From the NCBI GenBank assembly GCA_946543085.1, contig CAMNLM010000007.1:1-37667 (forward strand): 37,667 nucleotides of DNA, written 5' to 3'. Positions 7,997 through 16,002 of this stretch are shown in pieces. Each line of letters opens with the position of its first letter. Positions within the stretch are counted from its first letter, which is position 1. The stretch is from an uncultured Clostridia bacterium. Lineage in GTDB: Bacteria; Bacillota; Clostridia; Christensenellales; Aristaeellaceae. The position numbers and the translations under genes were made by a program. The notes under the pieces were generated by a model. It ran no database searches. It was given only the letters and a program-made list of their open reading frames with translations, and was not told where the DNA came from.

Positions 7997-9262
7997 ATGT
8001 CCAAGAAAGAGCGAATGATGATCACCGGCGGCCACGCCCTCGAGGGCGAGGTGCGCGTCTCCGGCGGCAAGAACACAGCCGTCGCCGTGATTCCGGCGAC
8101 CCTCCTGGCCGATGAACCCTGCGTCATCGAAAACCTGCCAGACATCGAGGACATCCACGCCCTGGTGGATATCCTGCGCAGCCTCGGCGCGGAGGTCGAG
8201 TACGTGCCGGATGCCTTCATGCGCGTCGACCCGCGGCCGGCCCACGGCTGCCAGGTGGGCTACCGCGACGCCCAGCGCCTGCGCGCCAGCTATTATATGA
8301 TCGGCGCGCTGCTGGGCCGTCAGGGCAAGGCCGAGGTCGCCTTCCCCGGCGGCTGCAAGATCGGCTCCCGGCCCATCGACCAGCACCTGAAGGGCTTTGC
8401 GGCCCTCGGCGCACATGTGCGCGACCAGGGCGGCGTGATCAGCGCGGAGGGCGAGATGATCGGCAACGATGTCTTCTTTGACATCGTGACCGTGGGCGGC
8501 ACCATCAACATGATGCTCGCGGCGGCCAAGGCGCGCGGCACCACCATCATCTACAACGCCGCCAAGGAGCCGCACATCGTCGATCTCGCGAACTTCCTCA
8601 ACAGCATGGGCGCGAAGGTCAAGGGCGCCGGCACGGACGTCATCCGCATCAAGGGCCAGAACTATCTGCACGGCACGAACTACGCGGTGATCCCCGACCA
8701 GATCGAGACCGGCACGCTGATGATCGCCGCCGCCGCGACCCACGGCGACGTGACCATCAGCGGCTGCATTCCCCAGCATATGGAAGCCCTGACGGCCAAG
8801 CTCCTGGAGATGGGCGTGAAGGTCACCGACAACGACGACGCCATCCGCGTCCGCACCAGCGGCGCGCACCGAGCCGTCAACCTGAAGACCCAGGTCTATC
8901 CGGGCTTCCCGACCGACCTACAGCAGCCGATGTCCGCCCTGCTGACCACCGCGCACGGCACCTCCATGGTGACCGAGACGATCTTCGAGCAGCGCTTCCG
9001 CCACCTGGACGAGATGGCCCGCATGGGCGCGCGCGTCCGCGTGGTGGACCGCACCGCCATCATCGAGGGCGTGCCCCAGCTCTACGGCGCGCCTGTGACC
9101 ACCACCGACCTGCGCGCCGGCGCGGCCCTGCTGGTCGCCGGCCTCATGGCCAACGGCGTCACGGAGATCTACGAGCCCGAGCACATCGACCGCGGCTACG
9201 AGCACATCGAGGACAAGCTCCGCTCCCTCGGCGCCGAGATTTGGCGGGAGAGCCTGGACTGA
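7997..9262 (+). CDS. murA: UDP-N-acetylglucosamine 1-carboxyvinyltransferase
   Basis: MurA transfers enolpyruvate from PEP to UDP-GlcNAc, the first committed step of peptidoglycan synthesis in the cytoplasm. The 421-residue length is normal. GGKNTAVAVIPATLL near the N-terminus contains the conserved Lys-Asn pair, and FPGGCKIGSRPIDQHL contains the catalytic, fosfomycin-sensitive Cys120. The C-terminal DLRAGAALLVAGLMANG and RGYEHIEDKLRSLGAEI motifs are typical. ATG 7997 follows GGAGG by eight bases. Many Bacillota carry two MurA paralogues; which one this is cannot be told from the window. Its neighbours also act on the envelope. Confidence 0.96.
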   Translation: MSKKERMMITGGHALEGEVRVSGGKNTAVAVIPATLLADEPCVIENLPDIEDIHALVDILRSLGAEVEYVPDAFMRVDPRPAHGCQVGYRDAQRLRASYYMIGALLGRQGKAEVAFPGGCKIGSRPIDQHLKGFAALGAHVRDQGGVISAEGEMIGNDVFFDIVTVGGTINMMLAAAKARGTTIIYNAAKEPHIVDLANFLNSMGAKVKGAGTDVIRIKGQNYLHGTNYAVIPDQIETGTLMIAAAATHGDVTISGCIPQHMEALTAKLLEMGVKVTDNDDAIRVRTSGAHRAVNLKTQVYPGFPTDLQQPMSALLTTAHGTSMVTETIFEQRFRHLDEMARMGARVRVVDRTAIIEGVPQLYGAPVTTTDLRAGAALLVAGLMANGVTEIYEPEHIDRGYEHIEDKLRSLGAEIWRESLD

Positions 9263-9284
9263 GGAGCCCTGCCAGAAGAACAAA

Positions 9285-9310
9285 GACGCCCGGCTCTTGT
9301 CCGGGCCGTC
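9285..9310 (+). other. GC-rich hairpin after murA
   Basis: GCCCGG and CCGGGC form a stem around a CTCTTGT-containing loop, extended by GAC/GTC. No T-tract follows, so it is more likely an mRNA stability or partial termination element than a full terminator. The rest of the gap to 9397 is GC-rich and has only one more small hairpin. Confidence 0.4.
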
Positions 9311-9397
9311 CGTCAGAACCGGGCTGCCGGCGGCTTTTGCCGCTGCCGCCCTCCCTTTCCCGGAAGAGGCGATCCCTCCCGCCGGAGGTGATGTGAT

Positions 9398-9928
9398 TTG
9401 AACGATCCTTTCGCTGTGCTGGGCATCGAGCCCACGAGCGATGAAGAAGCCGTGCGCAGGGCTTACCACGCCTGCGCGCGCAAATACCACCCGGACCAGT
9501 TTCAGGACGAGGAGCAGCGCGAGGCGGCGACCCGCCGCATGATCGCGATGAACGAGGCCTACGAGGCCGCGCTGAAGCTGGCCGCTTCCCGCGCCTATTC
9601 CCCCTTCCGCGAGGCCATGCCCTGCGAGGAAGCCGTGAAGCTGGCCTTCCGGATGCTGGAGCGCAGAAGTCCCGAGAGCGCCCTGCGCCAGCTGCTGCGC
9701 GCTTCCACCCGCACCGCCGACTGGTATTACGCCCAGGGAACCATCCTGATGGAGATGGAGCAGTTCACCTCCGCCCACCAGTCGTTCCGCGAGGCGATCC
9801 GCATGGATCCGAACAACGTGGATTACCGACGCGGCGCGCTGGACGCTGTGGTCGCCGAGCGCAAGAGCCGGACGCTCCTGGGCCGCGTGAAGCACGCCCT
9901 CGGCATCCGGCAGAAAAAAGAAGAATGA
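9398..9928 (+). CDS. J-domain protein with TPR-like C-terminus
   Basis: The 176-residue protein starts with a compact J-domain, DPFAVLGIEPTSDEEAVRRAYH, with the HPD motif at residues 31-33 that stimulates Hsp70 ATPase. There is no Gly/Phe region or zinc finger, so it is not DnaJ itself. The C-terminal half contains TPR-like helices (WYYAQGTILMEMEQFTSAHQ, FREAIRMDPNNVDYRRGALD). It may recruit DnaK to a particular client; the client is unknown. The start is TTG at 9398, chosen because GGAGGTG lies seven bases upstream and the ATG at 9391 is followed at once by a stop. A bidirectional-type terminator follows. Confidence 0.88.
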   Translation: MNDPFAVLGIEPTSDEEAVRRAYHACARKYHPDQFQDEEQREAATRRMIAMNEAYEAALKLAASRAYSPFREAMPCEEAVKLAFRMLERRSPESALRQLLRASTRTADWYYAQGTILMEMEQFTSAHQSFREAIRMDPNNVDYRRGALDAVVAERKSRTLLGRVKHALGIRQKKEE

Positions 9929-9978
9929 AAAAGACGATTCCTCAATGACCCGCGGAGGCGGGAAGGATTCGTCTTTTG
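9928..9978 (+). terminator. Rho-independent terminator after the J-domain gene
   Basis: AAAAGACGA (9929-9937) pairs with TCGTCTTTT (9969-9977), with TTCC/GGAA extending the stem inward. The hairpin begins inside the stop codon region and ends in TTTT. Confidence 0.8.
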
Positions 9979-10033
9979 TGGTTTTGGTATCGCCCGTGGG
10001 CCGCCGCCGGCGCCAACAATTCTCACACAAGTC

Positions 10034-10062
10034 TTGCAATTTGATTGCAAAAAGATTACAAT
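10034..10062 (+). promoter_or_regulatory. Promoter of the L,D-transpeptidase gene with an embedded inverted repeat
   Basis: TTGCAA (10034-10039) and TACAAT (10057-10062) are 17 bases apart. The -35 box lies in a perfect inverted repeat TTGCAAT-TTG-ATTGCAA (10034-10050), which could be an operator. It is 35 bases before the start codon. Confidence 0.75.
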
Positions 10063-10096
10063 GCTTCTGTGCAAACGACACATGAGGTGATATGTG

Positions 10097-11905
10097 ATGA
10101 AACGATGGCTCCTCCTGACCGTGACGGCCGTGATCGCGCTGGCGCTGGGCGCAGGCGCGCTGGCGGAAGCCCCTGAGGCGACGCCGGCGCCCGCCGGAAG
10201 CCTGACGCTCGGCGACGTGAGCGACACGGTGCGCGACCTGCAGACCCGCCTGACCCTCCTCGGCTATTATACGGGTCAGCTGACGGGCCGCTACGGCGAG
10301 CGCACGCGCGACGCCGTGCAGGCCTTCCAGGCGGACTTCGGGCTCGCGGGGGACGGCGTGGCGACGGAGGAGACCATCGCGCTGGCCGCCGCGGCGCAGT
10401 ACCGCCCGCAGGGCTACGGCCTCGAGGGCGAGGACGTCCGCCGCACCCAGAAGCGTCTGACCCAGCTCGGCTATTATTTCGGCAAGCTGAGCGGCCAGTA
10501 TCTGGACGCCACCGCCGACGCGGTGCGCGCCTTCCAGACCAAGATGGGCCTGCCGGCCACCGGCAAGGCGGACATCGCGACGCAGGAGGCCCTTTTCGGT
10601 GAGAACGCCGTGGAGGCCGCCGCGAAGGCCGCCGCGACCCCCGCGCCGAACGCCGAGAACCTGCTCAACGCGGAGGACGCGGACAACGAGACCCTCAACG
10701 TTCCCTTCAAGAAAAAGCTCGCCAAGGGCTCCTCGAACACCTACGTCAAGCATCTGCAGCAGCGCCTGACCGACATCGGCTATTACACCGGCCCCATCTC
10801 CGGCAATTTCGCCTCCAAGACCCTCGCAGCGGTAAAGGAATTCCAGAAGCAGAACGGCCTGGAGGTGACCGGCACCGTGGGCGAGGAGACCTGGAACGCG
10901 GTCTTCAACGCGGAGGACCTGGTGCTGCCCGCCCACACCCCGCGCCCCACGGCTTCCCCCGCGCCGGTCGCCTTCCACATCACCGTGGACGTGGCGAACC
11001 AGGCCGTGAAGGTCTATGCCCGCGACGAGAACGGTGAGTACAACCAGCTCGTGCGCGACATGGTCTGCTCCAGCGGCACGCGGAGGAATCCCTCCGACAT
11101 CGGCGACTGGATCCTGAACGGCCGCAAGACCGTGTGGTGCTATTTCCCCACCTGGGGCGACTACGCGCGCTACTGGACGCGCATCAACTCGTCCATCGCC
11201 TTCCACTCCGTGATCTACAATTCCGTCAGCACGGGCGACCTGCGCGTGAAGAGCTACCGTCTGCTCGGCTCCCGCGCCTCCCACGGCTGCGTGCGCCTGC
11301 TCGTGTCGGACGCGAAGTGGGTCTATGACTACGTCGGCGCGGGCACGGTGGTCACCATCACCGACAAGCTCCCCGCCGACCCCGAGCTGAAGGCTTCGCT
11401 GAAGCCCCCGGCCCTCAACACCAAGACGATGCTGCCGGTCGCCACGCCCAGGCCCACGGCGGAGCCGGTCTATATCAGCGGCGCGAAGCCCCCGCTGCCC
11501 CTGCGCGCGCTGAAAAAGAACGACAGCGGCGCGGACGTCTACTGGCTCCAGCGCAAGCTGACCGAGCTGGGCTTCTACGGCGGCAAGTGCTCCGGCACCT
11601 ATCTCGACGGGACGGCCGCCGCGGTGAAGGCTTATCAGAGCGCGGCGGGCCTGCGGGCCAACGGCAGCGCGGATGTCGCGACGCTGGAGGCGATTTACCG
11701 CCACGAGCTCGCGCCTGTGGCGACGCCGACGCCCGTGCCGACGGCGGTGCCCACGCCGGAACCCACCGCGGCGCCGACGGCCACGCCGGAGCTGATTCCG
11801 ACGCCGGAGCCGCTGCCGGAGACCATGCCGGGTGCGACGGTGATTCCCGAGGCGGAGCCCGCGGTCACCCCCGGGGTGAGTCTGAGGATTCCCCTGAATC
11901 CGTAA
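10097..11905 (+). CDS. Exported L,D-transpeptidase (YkuD) with four peptidoglycan-binding modules
   Basis: A 602-residue envelope enzyme. The signal peptide ends near ALA/EAP. Three PG_binding_1 modules follow, each with the pattern VRDLQTRLTLLGYYTG...AVQAFQ (about 35-95, 105-165 and 205-270). The YkuD domain (about 295-430) carries HSVIYN and the catalytic SHGCVRL with Cys398. A fourth peptidoglycan-binding module lies at about 470-535, then a Pro/Thr tail of TPTPVPT type reaching the end. YkuD enzymes form 3-3 cross-links or attach proteins to peptidoglycan, or act in spore or stationary-phase walls. ATG 10097 is preferred to the GTG directly before it, since GAGGTGA lies six bases upstream. 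There is no C-terminal membrane anchor. Confidence 0.92.
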   Translation: MKRWLLLTVTAVIALALGAGALAEAPEATPAPAGSLTLGDVSDTVRDLQTRLTLLGYYTGQLTGRYGERTRDAVQAFQADFGLAGDGVATEETIALAAAAQYRPQGYGLEGEDVRRTQKRLTQLGYYFGKLSGQYLDATADAVRAFQTKMGLPATGKADIATQEALFGENAVEAAAKAAATPAPNAENLLNAEDADNETLNVPFKKKLAKGSSNTYVKHLQQRLTDIGYYTGPISGNFASKTLAAVKEFQKQNGLEVTGTVGEETWNAVFNAEDLVLPAHTPRPTASPAPVAFHITVDVANQAVKVYARDENGEYNQLVRDMVCSSGTRRNPSDIGDWILNGRKTVWCYFPTWGDYARYWTRINSSIAFHSVIYNSVSTGDLRVKSYRLLGSRASHGCVRLLVSDAKWVYDYVGAGTVVTITDKLPADPELKASLKPPALNTKTMLPVATPRPTAEPVYISGAKPPLPLRALKKNDSGADVYWLQRKLTELGFYGGKCSGTYLDGTAAAVKAYQSAAGLRANGSADVATLEAIYRHELAPVATPTPVPTAVPTPEPTAAPTATPELIPTPEPLPETMPGATVIPEAEPAVTPGVSLRIPLNP

Positions 11906-12027
11906 AGGAGACGGGGTGGCCGCGCGTACGCCGCAGCGGCGGCTGCGCGCTGCTCCGGCTTGATGACGGATCCGTCCTGTCCCCCACGCATCAGACGATG
12001 CTGATCTTGGATCGAGGTACCAATCTT

Positions 12028-12186
12028 ATGAACAGGAACACAAAGAAACGCCCTTGGGTCTGGCTCCTGGCCGCGCCTCTGCTGGCGATGCCCGTCTGGG
12101 CCGCCGCCGCTTTCCTCTGGTCGCGCTGGGGCGTCTGGCTGAGCGAGGCGGTCACCGCCGCGGTAAAGGTGGTGCTGATCCCATGA
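12028..12186 (+). CDS. 52-residue single-span membrane protein
   Basis: A small gene reading MNRNTKKRPWVWLLAAPLLA with a basic N-terminus and one hydrophobic span at about residues 10-31, followed by an amphipathic-looking tail rich in Trp and Val. ATG 12028 follows GAGGTAC. Its TGA overlaps the ATG of the next gene (ATGA), so it behaves as the first member of a coupled three-gene unit. I recognise no family. A real gene is supported by the overlap, the ribosome binding site and the clear membrane span; a leader peptide is the alternative. Confidence 0.6.
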   Translation: MNRNTKKRPWVWLLAAPLLAMPVWAAAAFLWSRWGVWLSEAVTAAVKVVLIP

Positions 12187-13049
12187 CGAGAAACATCCTC
12201 TCCGCCTTGCTGGCCTTTCTGCTGGCGGCGGCGCTCATGGCATGCTCCCTGCTCGCGCTGGGGGCGCGGGCGCCGGGCCGCGCGCAGGATTTTCTGGTCA
12301 GCGCGGGCGAGGCGACCCTTACCGCCCAGAAGGTGCGCGTCGACGAGGCCATCCGCCAGCAGGCCGATCTCTACGGCTTTGACGCGGCGGCCGTCCAGGC
12401 GCTCGCGGACACGGAAACCCTCCGCGGGCTGAACCGGGAGGCGGCCGCGTGGACCGCGGGTCTCCTGACCGGGGACTTCGAGGGCGACGAGCCCTACTTC
12501 ACCCTGGACGGCCTGGAGGACGCCATCGTGAACGATCCCGGCTTCCGGGAGACGGTGGAGCCGGCACTCTGGCAGTCTACGGCGCGGGACGAGGCCTCCG
12601 CCGCTGTCGAAAAAGCGCTCAAGGGCACCGTGCTGCCCGTGCGGTCATCCCTGCTGGCCATGGCCCGGGTGAAGGCCGCCGACTACGTGGATGTGCCCGC
12701 CCTGCTGGCCCGCCTGCCGCGCTATACCCTGTACGCGGGGCTGGCCGCGGCGGCGCTCGCCCTGCTGATCTTCCTGGTGAACCTCCGCCGCGTCCGCTCA
12801 GCGCTGATCTGGCTTGGCGCGGCGCTCGCGGCCTCCGGGCTGATGCTCCTGGCCGTGTGGCTGGTGATCGGCCTGCTGCGCCTGCCCGCTCAGGCGGCCC
12901 AGGTCTCCGAGATCGTCGGACTGCTCTGCAGCCGTCTGCTGGACGCTCTGCGCCCGTGGCTGCTGGCGCTGCCGCTCGCGGCGGTGATCGCCGGGGAGGG
13001 CACGGTGCTCGCTTGCATCCTGCGCAAGCGCGGGGAGAGAAACGCATGA
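12183..13049 (+). CDS. Membrane protein of unknown function with large extracytoplasmic domain
   Basis: The 288-residue product has an N-terminal span (about residues 5-27), a hydrophilic, largely helical domain of roughly 150 residues, and three further spans near residues 182-202, 209-234 and 258-280. No family is recognised. The helical domain has Asp/Glu-rich segments such as TGDFEGDEPYFTLDG. The ATGA overlaps on both ends (start in the 12028 gene, stop in the metallophosphoesterase gene) indicate translational coupling and suggest the three products work together. Confidence 0.8.
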   Translation: MTRNILSALLAFLLAAALMACSLLALGARAPGRAQDFLVSAGEATLTAQKVRVDEAIRQQADLYGFDAAAVQALADTETLRGLNREAAAWTAGLLTGDFEGDEPYFTLDGLEDAIVNDPGFRETVEPALWQSTARDEASAAVEKALKGTVLPVRSSLLAMARVKAADYVDVPALLARLPRYTLYAGLAAAALALLIFLVNLRRVRSALIWLGAALAASGLMLLAVWLVIGLLRLPAQAAQVSEIVGLLCSRLLDALRPWLLALPLAAVIAGEGTVLACILRKRGERNA

Positions 13050-13786
13050 AGGACACAGAACGGCGGCTGACCCACTTTGCCACCCTGGAGGACGCGCGCG
13101 GCGTCCTGCGGTCGCCCATCCGTCTGGCTGTCGTCACCGACCTGCACAACGGCCCCTTTGAGGATTTGCTGCCGCTGATGGAGGGCGTGGACGCCATCCT
13201 GATCGTCGGCGACATGGTGAGGCGCTACAGCGACGGCTATGACCAGGCGCTGCGCTTTCTGCAGGCCGCGCCGGACATCGCCCCGACCTATTACAGCCTG
13301 GGAAACCACGAGATCCGCCTGGCCTCGCGCGAGGCTTACATGCGCGGCGTCGCGGAGACCCGCGTCACCTTGCTGGACAACCGCGTGGTGCGCCTGCGGG
13401 ACGACATCGCCCTCGCCGGGCTGACATCCACCCGCCAGACGAAGCCGGACGAGGCCCGGGCCCTGGTGGATGCCCTCGCGCGGGAGGAAGGCTTCCGCCT
13501 GCTGATGAGCCACCACCCGGAGGATTATCCGCGCTATATCCGGGGCAAGGGCATCGACCTGACGCTCTCCGGGCACGCCCACGGCGGGCAGATCCAGATC
13601 GGCGGCCGCGGCCTCTACGCGCCTGGCCAGGGCCTGCTGCCGAAGTGGACGGACGGCTTCTATGACCACAACCGGCTGCTGGTCAGCCGCGGGCTGACGA
13701 ACACGAATCCGGTGCCGAGATGGGGGAATCCGTGCGAGCTGATTCTGCTCACCCTCGTGGAGAAGGACGCGCTGCGCGCCGGCTGA
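13046..13786 (+). CDS. Calcineurin-like metallophosphoesterase (YkuE/YaeI type)
   Basis: The 246-residue protein carries all metal-binding motifs of calcineurin-like phosphoesterases: DLH at 32-34, GD with Asp56, GNHE with Asn87-His88, SHHP with His156-157, and GHAHGGQ with His177 and His179. The GHxHGGQ form and the closing SRGLTNTNPVPRWGNPCEL segment place it with the YkuE/YaeI group, some of which act on UDP-2,3-diacylglucosamine-like or lipid substrates in other bacteria; here the substrate is unknown. There is no signal peptide or membrane span, so it is cytoplasmic or peripherally bound. It starts within the stop of the upstream membrane protein gene and is followed by a strong terminator. 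Confidence 0.92.
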   Translation: MKDTERRLTHFATLEDARGVLRSPIRLAVVTDLHNGPFEDLLPLMEGVDAILIVGDMVRRYSDGYDQALRFLQAAPDIAPTYYSLGNHEIRLASREAYMRGVAETRVTLLDNRVVRLRDDIALAGLTSTRQTKPDEARALVDALAREEGFRLLMSHHPEDYPRYIRGKGIDLTLSGHAHGGQIQIGGRGLYAPGQGLLPKWTDGFYDHNRLLVSRGLTNTNPVPRWGNPCELILLTLVEKDALRAG

Positions 13787-13840
13787 CGCGCCTGACCCGC
13801 GTCCATGAAACCGTAGAAACCCATACCCCAAAAGCAACTT

Positions 13841-13867
13841 TTCCCTTCCCGCTGCCGGGAGGGGATT
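13841..13867 (+). terminator. Rho-independent terminator after the metallophosphoesterase gene
   Basis: TCCCTTCCCG pairs with CGGGAGGGGA around a short CTGC loop and is followed by TTTTT. Closely similar in sequence to the terminator at 24081. Confidence 0.88.
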
Positions 13868-13930
13868 TTTATACGAAAAGACCAGGGAACGCTTTCCGCG
13901 GGAAGGCGTCTCCTGGCCATCTGAACAGAA

Positions 13931-13966
13931 CTGCCCCTCCCCGCCCGCGCGGAGGGGCTTGGGCAG
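13931..13966. repeat. GC-rich palindrome between convergent genes
   Basis: CTGCCC and GGGCAG enclose CCCCTCC/GGAGGGG. It belongs to the loose class of CCCTCCC/GGGAGGG palindromes seen at 7941, 13841, 20589 and 24081. A second small inverted repeat, TTCCGTC/GACGGAA, lies at 13990-14008. These probably end transcription of the GH67 operon, but neither has a clear T-tract on the minus strand. Confidence 0.5.
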
Positions 13967-14031
13967 GGCGGTAAACCGCATGCGGGCGATTCCGTCAGGA
14001 GGACGGAAAAGCCCCCTTCCTTCTCTTTCTC

Positions 14032-15873
14032 TCAGGGATAGATCTTTCTTCCGTCCGCGTCCGGTTCCCCGCTGAAGCGGAAGAAGAACGTATTCACCAC
14101 GTCCCGCCACTCGCGGGCGTCCTCAACCTGCCGGTCCATCCGCTCCAGGATCACCTGCCGGTCTTCCGCCGGGAAGTCGAGCTCCTCCAGCGTCCTCCGC
14201 ATGGCCTCGGTCTCCTCCGCGCCCAGGAAATGGTCGTCGTAGATGCGCTGGATCAGCGTTCTGCCGTCGCGCATGCGCCAGCCGTAGGGCAGGCGGTGGA
14301 AGAAGAGCAGCAGCTCCTCCGGGCAGGTCTCCGGGCGCTCGTAGCGCCTGCGCAGCGCCTCCGGGTACTGGGTCACATAGCCCGTGCCGCCCGCGGTGCG
14401 GTCAATGCCGACCGCGTACCGGTTCGCGCGGTTGTAGGTGCCCCAGGCCATGAACTCGTAGCCGTAGGGGCTCGGCCCGTAGTGGTGGTTCGGGGAGACC
14501 ATCCAGCAGAGACCGAGCGGCGAAGTGTACCGGCGGTAGACAGCGTGGCTCTCCATCAGCAGGCGCACCAGCGCGTCCTCCTGCCGGGCGGGCAGGGCGT
14601 AGGTCAGGCGCGCCCATTCGCGGATCACGCGCTCCGGCTCCGCGTCCGGCGACCAGGCGAAGCGCCCGAAGGCGTAGAGGTTCAGCTGGGCGAAGGGATG
14701 CCCCGTCCAGTTCGCGTCCCGCCCGAGGTTGCTCACAGCGGCCACGGCGGCCAGGCGCTCCGCGCCGATGTCGTCGATCATCGGCCGCCACACCGGCGGC
14801 ATGGCGAAGATGTCGATCTGCTGGCCCGTGTATTCCTGCGCGAGCTGCACCTCCAGCGCGACGCGGGTGCGCGGCATGGCGAAGAACAGCGGCGACACGG
14901 GCTCCTCCGGCTGGAAGTCATACGGGCCGTATTTCACCTGGAGAATGACGTTCGGGTCAAACTGCCCGTCCAGCGGCTGGTACACGTTATAGGCCGCGCA
15001 GGGGCGGTCGATGGAGGCGTCCCGCCAGTCCTGCATGCAGTTGTAGACGAAGGCGCGCCAGACCAGGACGCCGCTGCAGGGCGCGAGGGCCCGCGCGAGC
15101 ATGTTCGCGCCCTCCGCGTGCGTGCGGCCGTAGGTGTTGGGGCCGGGGCGGTGCTCGCTGTCCGCCTTCACGAGGAAGCCCGCGAAGTCCGGGATCGCCT
15201 CATAGACGGTCTTCACGCGCTCCGCCCACCACGCGGCGACGGCGGGGTTGAGCGGATCGGCGGTCGGCAGCCCCTCCTGCATCGGCATGGAAAAGTCGAT
15301 GGAGACCATCAGCCGCACCGCGAAGGGCCGCAGGAGGTCGGCAAAGGCCGCCAGCTCCGGCAGGCGGCTGCCGATCAGCTCGCGCGCCGCGGCGTGGACG
15401 TTGACGTTGTTCACGCACAGGACGTTGATGCCCACGCTCGCGAGCATCCGTCCGAGCCGGCGGATGCGCTCCGGGTCGTAGGAGAATTCGCCGCCCTCGA
15501 ACCAGAGCGACCGCCCGGCGTAGCCGCGCTCGATGGTGCCGTCCATGTTGTCCCAGCAGTTCAGCATCCGCAGCGGATAGCGCGGTTTTTGGAGACCGCC
15601 CGGTATGTCCGACTTGGAGCGCAGGGCGCGGATCAGCGCGTGCACGCCGTAGAGCAGGCCGGCCTCGCCGCCGGTGACGCTCCAGCCGTCGGGTGTCGGA
15701 TCGATGCGGTAGCCCTCGCCGAGGGACGCGTCGAGCGTCAGCGACGGACGCCGCTGCGCGCCGCGGAAGAAGGCATCGGCCTCGGCCTGCGCGTTTGCGG
15801 CGGGGGTGGACGCCGGGGCCGGGAGGGCTTCCGCGCTTAGCCAGGCGGGATGACAGAGGGGAGCGGTGTTCAT
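14032..15873 (-). CDS. aguA: GH67 alpha-glucuronidase
   Basis: GH67 enzymes remove 4-O-methylglucuronic or glucuronic acid from the non-reducing end of aldouronates released from glucuronoxylan. The 613-residue protein shows the family blocks PLRMLNCWDNMDGTIERGYAG, FLVKADSEHRPGPNTYGRTH (likely acid Glu240), YGPYDFQPEEP with Asp319, and QLAQEYTGQ with Glu347. Asp319 and Glu347 are 28 residues apart, as in the Cellvibrio enzyme's catalytic pair. There is no signal peptide, so it acts inside the cell. ATG 15873 is chosen because GGAGG lies seven bases upstream; an ATG six bases earlier is too close. It is somewhat shorter than the usual family length of around 700. Last gene of the minus-strand xylan operon. 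Confidence 0.95.
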   Translation of the reverse strand: MNTAPLCHPAWLSAEALPAPASTPAANAQAEADAFFRGAQRRPSLTLDASLGEGYRIDPTPDGWSVTGGEAGLLYGVHALIRALRSKSDIPGGLQKPRYPLRMLNCWDNMDGTIERGYAGRSLWFEGGEFSYDPERIRRLGRMLASVGINVLCVNNVNVHAAARELIGSRLPELAAFADLLRPFAVRLMVSIDFSMPMQEGLPTADPLNPAVAAWWAERVKTVYEAIPDFAGFLVKADSEHRPGPNTYGRTHAEGANMLARALAPCSGVLVWRAFVYNCMQDWRDASIDRPCAAYNVYQPLDGQFDPNVILQVKYGPYDFQPEEPVSPLFFAMPRTRVALEVQLAQEYTGQQIDIFAMPPVWRPMIDDIGAERLAAVAAVSNLGRDANWTGHPFAQLNLYAFGRFAWSPDAEPERVIREWARLTYALPARQEDALVRLLMESHAVYRRYTSPLGLCWMVSPNHHYGPSPYGYEFMAWGTYNRANRYAVGIDRTAGGTGYVTQYPEALRRRYERPETCPEELLLFFHRLPYGWRMRDGRTLIQRIYDDHFLGAEETEAMRRTLEELDFPAEDRQVILERMDRQVEDAREWRDVVNTFFFRFSGEPDADGRKIYP

Positions 15874-16002
15874 AAGCATGCCTCCATGGAGGGGAATTTT
15901 TGCAGTGGATGGAGTGAGGGGGGATGGCGGCGGCTTCCTCACGGTCAGGCTTCGGCTGACAGTTCCCCGGGAGTGATCCATGCGGGGGCAGGGGGAGAAA
16001 AG

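Noticed and set aside
8918-11704. A minus-strand frame of 928 codons
   Set aside because: It crosses murA, the J-domain gene, a terminator and the transpeptidase promoter, so it cannot be one gene.
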